Positions 60,064 to 64,000 of a stretch of 64,000 bases of DNA are shown here, one piece after another. The notes under the pieces are model-generated. The model saw only the letters and a list, made by a program, of their open reading frames with translations. It was not told the origin of the DNA and ran no database searches. Source of the stretch: Trichomonas vaginalis G3 (Eukaryota; Parabasalia; Trichomonadida; Trichomonadidae). Each line of letters begins with the position of its first letter. Position 1 is the first letter of the stretch. The DNA lies in contig NC_067206.1 of assembly GCF_026262505.1 (NCBI RefSeq), positions 17,629,319 through 17,693,318 of the forward strand. Direction: 5' to 3'. Position numbers and translations under genes: made by a program.

Positions 60064-60785
60064 AATGTTTTGATGGGACGAGCTTACTGCTCATAGGCTC
60101 ATCCCATCAAACCATTCAATTCAAAACTCTGGCCTTCATCGAGGCCAGAGCTCGCAATTCATATTCTCAAAGCCAAGTTCCTCGAAGGTCGTCCTCATTA
60201 GGCCTGATCCGAGAGGAACTTGGCTTTGAACGAAAATCACAAGCTCTGGCCTCAGGAAAGGCCAGAGCTTCGGATACCATTCTCGGGGCCGGTTTCCTCA
60301 AAGACCGCCCTGATTCGGGGCGGCCGGAGAGGAATCCAGTCCCGAGAGAGTGTCCATACGAAGCTCTGGCCTTTCTTGAGGCCAGAGCTTGCAAGTACAA
60401 TCTGCAGGGCCGATTTTGAGGGAGATCGTCCACGTCGTTGACGATCTCCTCTCATCTCGGCCCTGCAAGAAAGAAATATACAGGCTCTGGCCCTAGCAAA
60501 GGCCAGAGCTTCGCTTACAATCAAATTTGCCGTATCTCAGGAGATCGTTCAAATCACACACGGTTTTCCCTGAGATTCGGAAAAATAAGTAAAATTACAG
60601 TTCTAGAAAGACTAGAAGGGGGCCCTGACCTTGAGAAAGGACCCCTTCCCGGTCTTTCTGGAACAATTTGTTTCACATTGCGAGTGTCTGCTGCGAATCC
60701 GGGGCTGAGCAGCAGACACTCGCAATCATATGTTGCGGCAAGTGGAGACGATATGAACCGTGGGAAAAAATTGAGACCCCACGAT
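60064..60785. repeat. GC-rich alternating short/long hairpin array (left)
   Basis: Short hairpins of the GCTCTGGCC...GGCCAGAGC type (~30 bp, loops of 6-9 bases) occur at about 60127, 60240, 60361 and 60484. They alternate with long, individually different hairpins of ~60-65 bp (for example arms CAAAGCCAAGTTCC, GGGCCGATTTTGAGG). The array ends with a 60605-60660 hairpin (CCAGAAAGACTAGAAGGGGG arm) and a 60675-60725 hairpin (GCGAGTGTCTGCTGC arm). Apparent coding frames here are palindrome artefacts. Confidence 0.8.
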
Positions 60786-61132
60786 TCAGACTTTTTGATG
60801 TAGCATAGTTACACCCCATATATGTATGAGTGAATATCAGTACTCATGTCATAGGTTATTCTATTCGAGTAATTAAGGATTATGTGAAGACTATAAAATC
60901 TTATATTTTATAATCTGCGAAAATTCTGTGATATTTCAGTTTCGAAATATATTTCTAGGGGTAAATGCAATGGTAAATGAGTTTAAGTTCAGTTATTAAT
61001 CTTGAGTTTGAAATGAATTTCAAAATTATAAAAAAGTGTGTTTTTGAATTGATCACAGTGGTAACAAGTCCAGTTAACTATAGGCTATGTGCGCATGTAA
61101 CTAATATTGGTATAAAATCAAAAATGAGTTAA
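60786..61132. other. AT-rich spacer without genes
   Basis: No gene or repeat of note; it separates the left GC-rich hairpin array from element N5. Confidence 0.5.
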
Positions 61133-61148
61133 AATTATCGTTGATGAT

Positions 61149-62200
61149 GTTTCGTACCGAAATGGCTAACAAAAAAGTGACAGAAAACCTTAAATTGCGC
61201 GGCAATTTTAATTAAAAAATAAACATTAATTTTTGTGATTGATATCATGCATTTTATTTATATTATATAAGATTTAAATTTAGGGGAAAACTTGGAAAAA
61301 AAATAAGATTGGAAGTCTTTAGGTAAGAAGGAAAGGGCAAGAGATATATAGTGTACCTATATACCTCTTGCCCTTTCATTCTAAGTAGAAATGGGAGAAA
61401 CTTTGTCCGCATCATAAGTTATGCGGACAAAGTTTCTCCCATTTCTAATGGGAATTGCAGGCTATGAGGCACTGATATATAATCAGTACCTCATAGCCTA
61501 CAATTTCCCTTATTAGACTTCCAAACTTTGAGTTAATGTCAAGACATTAACTCAAAGTTTGGAAAACTTCTCGTAAGAATCAATCGTCAAAAACCTCGAT
61601 TGCAGTTATATTCATTGTGTTAAATTTGATTTATTTTGAAATTTTTATAAATTAAATTTTATATAACATAAAGCGTTATGAATTAGTATTTCCATATGAA
61701 TTTTATCTCGAAAATAGTAATTCTGTACAGTTATATTTCGGTTAATTTTGGAAATTTCTAGGAATACTTTAAGATAGTATGATTATATATAACTCTGCCT
61801 TCATGATTTATTTTAGCTTTCGCGCAAATATCAGTTAACTTAACTCCATTATTTGATTTTGTGATGGCTTCACAAAGCCAATCAATATCAATCTCTTCTG
61901 GAGAATGTCTTCTCATCTAGAATATTTTCAATACTTTACATACAAACATTTTTATTTCTAAAAAACTTTTTAATTTTTTCTAGGATATATGAATGAAAAT
62001 AGTTAGAACAAGATTTTGAAGCTCAAAACATTAAAAATTACTAAAGATTTGTATAATATGATTAAAAATGGGAAATAATATGAGGCAATATAAAGGAATA
62101 TGAATATTAAATAAATATATCTAAATAGAAAGAATCAGAAAAATCAAATTATTGGCGCCAAAAATGTCACCTTTTTGGTGAGCCATTTCGGTATGAGATA
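61149..62200 (-). mobile_element. Element N5: second copy of N4, opposite orientation
   Basis: Left end GTTTCGTACCGAAATGGCTA, right end AGCCATTTCGGTATGAGATA. AATTATCGTTGATGAT flanks it (61133-61148 and 62201-62216), a 16-bp target duplication. Nearly identical to N4 over its whole length, including the ~159-bp transposase remnant (minus strand, about 61760-61918), but ~70 bp longer because it keeps a fourth hairpin (61524-61564, arm CCAAACTTTGAGTTAATGTC) and adjoining bases that N4 lacks. Confidence 0.85.
61319..61565. repeat. N5 hairpin array, four hairpins
   Basis: The same three hairpins as N4 (GGGCAAGAGATATATAG, GAGAAACTTTGTCCGCATC, GCAGGCTATGAGGCACTGA) plus a fourth (CTTCCAAACTTTGAGTTAAT with its partner). 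Small differences between N4 and N5 inside hairpins fall near loops. Confidence 0.8.
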
Positions 62201-62216
62201 AATTATCGTTGATGAT

Positions 62217-62375
62217 AACCAGAAAGACCGGGAAGGGGGTCCTTTCTCAAGGTCGGGGCCCCCTTCTAGTCTTTCTGGTGCCAGTAGGAGTGGCTTTTGC
62301 CAGTATTGCCACTCCTTCCGGCATCATCTTTGCATTTCACAATTGTCGCGGTAAGTGCATTCTGGCACCACAGGT
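62217..62375. repeat. Hairpin and three-way-junction palindromes right of N5
   Basis: 62219-62279 is a GC-rich hairpin (CCAGAAAGACCGGGAAGGGG arm), the counterpart of 60605-60660. 62271-62369 is an outer palindrome GGTGCCAG...CTGGCACC enclosing a separate hairpin AGGAGTGGC...GCCACTCCT, a branched rather than simple stem. N5 has inserted immediately to the left. Confidence 0.7.
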
Positions 62376-62462
62376 GAGCAAACCCAAATTTTAGCTAAAA
62401 GTGACAGGAAAAAAACGTTTAGTATTAAAAAAAAGACCGATGAGAGCTTCGTTCGAAATATA

Positions 62463-62522
62463 GAGGGAACTGAGAATGCGCAACCATTCTCAGGGAATAT
62501 TGGATGCTATTCCCGTTCCCTC
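62463..62522. repeat. Cloverleaf-like double-hairpin palindrome in N9
   Basis: An outer stem AGAGGGAAC...GTTCCCTCT encloses two neighbouring hairpins, TGAGAATG...CATTCTCA and GGGAATA...TATTCCC. Extruded, this would form a three-way/cloverleaf shape. Reading frames across it are artefacts. Confidence 0.75.
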
Positions 62523-62564
62523 TGTATGGAAAATTGAGGTTTTCAAAGGGAGTTAAAATAATAT

Positions 62565-62918
62565 CAAATTTATACTAATTTACTTCAAAATACAAAAGTA
62601 TTTGACAGCTAAAATTAGTTACTTTAGCAAGCCTATCAATACCCTTTTGCGATTATTGTTACTTTTTCGAAATAAAAGTAAAAACAAATTTATACTAATT
62701 TACTTCAAAATACAAAAGTATTTGACAGCTAAAATTAGTTACTTTAGCAAGCCTATCAATATCCTTTTACGATTATTGTTACTTTTTCGAAATAAAAGTA
62801 AAAACAAATTTATACTAATTTACTTCAAAATACAAAAGTATTTGACAGCTAAAATTAGTTACTTTAGCAAGCCTATCAATATCCTTTTACGATTATTGCT
62901 ACTTTTTCGAAATAAAAT
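62565..62918. repeat. 120-bp tandem repeat, three copies
   Basis: Units start at 62565, 62685 and 62805 (CAAATTTATACTAATTTACT). Nearly identical, with two or three substitutions; the last unit ends slightly short. Period close to the 121 bp of the N7 array but of unrelated sequence. Confidence 0.9.
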
Positions 62919-63020
62919 AAATTTATTATCAAAAACTTTTTTTTCTTAGTAAAAATAAACGAAATTTTTTACCTTATGAACTTTTGATGGAAATATGCAA
63001 ATTTAAAATAATAAAGAAAG

Positions 63021-63145
63021 CCGCGAGCGAAGCGATCGGCTTAGTTCGAAGATTTTGATTCAAATCTTTGCTGATCTGTAATTCGCGGAAGCCGCGAGCG
63101 AATCGAGCGGCTTAGGTCTAAGATTTTGATTCAAATCTTTGCTTA
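63021..63145. repeat. Two ~70-bp direct repeats GCCGCGAGCGAA...
   Basis: GCCGCGAGCGAAGCGATCGG and GCCGCGAGCGAATCGAGCGG each start a unit continuing CTTAG(T/G)TC(G/T)AAGATTTTGATT and CAAATCTTTGCT. Internal inverted pairs (AAGATTTTGA/TCAAATCTT) give hairpin potential. Confidence 0.7.
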
Positions 63146-63313
63146 TATTCCTTAAATTCTCTATGAAACTCGCAACAGTTCCATAAAAAATTTTAAATTC
63201 TAAACTGTCGAAATTACCGATCGGTAATCACACCCTTCACGGGTGTGTCACTTTTTACAAGTGTGTCACTTTTAGCTAAAATTACCCCTACTCCCACAGG
63301 TGCACTTGCCGCG

Positions 63314-64000
63314 ACATATAATTGCGAGTGTCTGCTGCTCAGCCCCGGATTCGCAGCAGACACTCGCAATGCGAAGCAAAGTTCGCCAGAAAGACCGGGA
63401 AGGGGTCCTTTCTCAAGGTCAGGGCCCCCTTCTAGTCTTTCTGTGTCAGTAATCTTAATATGGAAGCCGAGTCTCGAGGAAAAGTGTCTCAAATATGGAC
63501 AATCTCCTGAGACTCGGCAGTAGAGATTATAAGCGAGGCCCTGATCTCTTATGAGGTCAGAGCCTGCATTTGTAAAACTTTTAGGGCCGAGTTCTTGCGA
63601 GACCGTCCTTATGATCGACGATCATCGCAAAACTCGACCCTGAGTATTGTTCTTGCAGGCTCTGGCCTCATGAGAGACCAGAGATTCGTATTTGATGCTT
63701 CTCAGGGCCGAGTTCCGCTGAGAAGTGTCCATGATCTGGACAATCTCAGGGAACTCGACTCTGAGGACTGTAAGCGAAGCCCTGGTCTTTGCTAAGGCCA
63801 GAGCCTGTATATTTCTTTCTTTCAGGGCCGAGATGAGAGGAGATCGTCAATGATGTGGACGATCTCCCTCAAACTCGGCCCTGAGGATTGTAATTGTAGG
63901 CACTGGCCTTTGCTAGGGCCAGAACCTGTAGCTGTAGGTCTTTCAGGGCCGAGTTTTGACGAGAACCCGCATCATGTTTGTGATGAGGTCAAAACTCGGC
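63314..64000. repeat. GC-rich alternating short/long hairpin array (right), runs off the window
   Basis: Order is the reverse of the left array: a GCGAGTGTCTGCTGC hairpin, a CAGAAAGACCGGGAAGGGG hairpin, then long (GGGCCGAGTT-type) and short (GGCTCTGGCC-type) hairpins alternating to the window end. The last hairpin closes ACTCGGC at 64000. With 60064-60785 this forms a large inverted arrangement around N5 and N9. Confidence 0.8.

Larger units (their letters stand above)
62387..63283. mobile_element. Element N9: probable nested TIR element
   Basis: Inverted ends AATTTTAGCTAAAAGTGACA (62387-62406) and its reverse complement at 63264-63283. Inside are a branched palindrome (62463-62522), three 120-bp tandem units, and two ~70-bp GC-richer direct repeats. 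No transposase and no certain target duplication (CCACAGGTG occurs on both sides but some bases away). It resembles the other N elements in carrying AAAAGTGACA at its ends. Confidence 0.5.

Noticed and set aside
60167-60803. Several overlapping 70-120-codon frames on both strands
   Set aside because: They run through perfect palindromes, mirror each other on opposite strands and have no start context or conserved protein features.
60064-64000. CRISPR-like repeat/spacer arrays
   Set aside because: The repeats are themselves hairpins, the intervening pieces are palindromes rather than unique spacers, there are no cas genes, and the setting is eukaryotic.
1-64000. LTR retrotransposons or LINEs
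   Set aside because: No reverse transcriptase motif (YxDD), gag-like zinc knuckle or long terminal direct repeat was seen; the integrase-type genes belong to Polintons and DDE transposons.

Overview
The window is AT-rich (a few short GC-rich islands), packed with intronless genes separated by very short T-rich/A-rich spacers, and almost entirely made of mobile or virus-like DNA. Initiator-like TCAYTTTT motifs sit a few bases before start codons, and the window holds Maverick/Polinton gene sets, KilA-N genes and a mariner remnant. Together these point to a trichomonad, most likely Trichomonas vaginalis. No conserved host housekeeping gene was recognised.

Layout. 1-~17.8 kb: Polinton copy A, with a penton-like gene end, phage-tail-fibre-like protein, retroviral-type integrase, KilA-N protein, protein-primed family B DNA polymerase, minor and major capsid genes and small accessory genes. 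~17.8-20.0 kb: a DNA transposon (N1) with an IS3-like DDE transposase and an array of long perfect hairpins. 20.0-29.8 kb: a mosaic with a second, divergent PolB-like gene and several compact, GC-richer unknown genes, cut by an inverted-dimer transposon (N3) and a third element (N8). 29.8-39.7 kb: Polinton copy B on the minus strand (packaging ATPase, D5-like helicase, minor and major capsid, large coiled-coil/Pro-Gln protein). 40-46.5 kb: element N4, two copies of an unrecognised gene family, a Dam-type methyltransferase gene interrupted by element N2, and another hairpin cluster. 46.5-52.7 kb: Polinton copy C (minor capsid, ATPase-like, penton-like, tail-fibre-like, integrase). 53-57 kb: AT-rich DNA with a mariner remnant and one more copy of the unknown gene family. 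57-64 kb: nested palindrome-rich elements (N7, N5, N9), a 121-bp satellite-like array and two GC-rich alternating hairpin arrays in inverted order.

The Polinton copies are treated as fossils. A, B and C each look broken in several places, although some single genes still look whole.

The most unusual signal is not in the Polintons. It is a set of TIR elements (N1-N5, N7, N8 and probably N9) sharing four features: ends carrying an AAAAGTGACA-type motif, clusters of ~50-65-bp near-perfect hairpins whose two arms change together, target duplications of about 13-18 bp where they can be read, and, in N1 and N3, D(34-35)E transposases of the IS3/retroviral-integrase fold. N1 carries an A_AAA_AAG slippery heptamer in exactly the right phase to join its two reading frames, as in bacterial IS3 elements. 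Hairpin cassettes are shared between elements with different terminal repeats, which suggests modular exchange. All calls come from reading the sequence; no database search was run.
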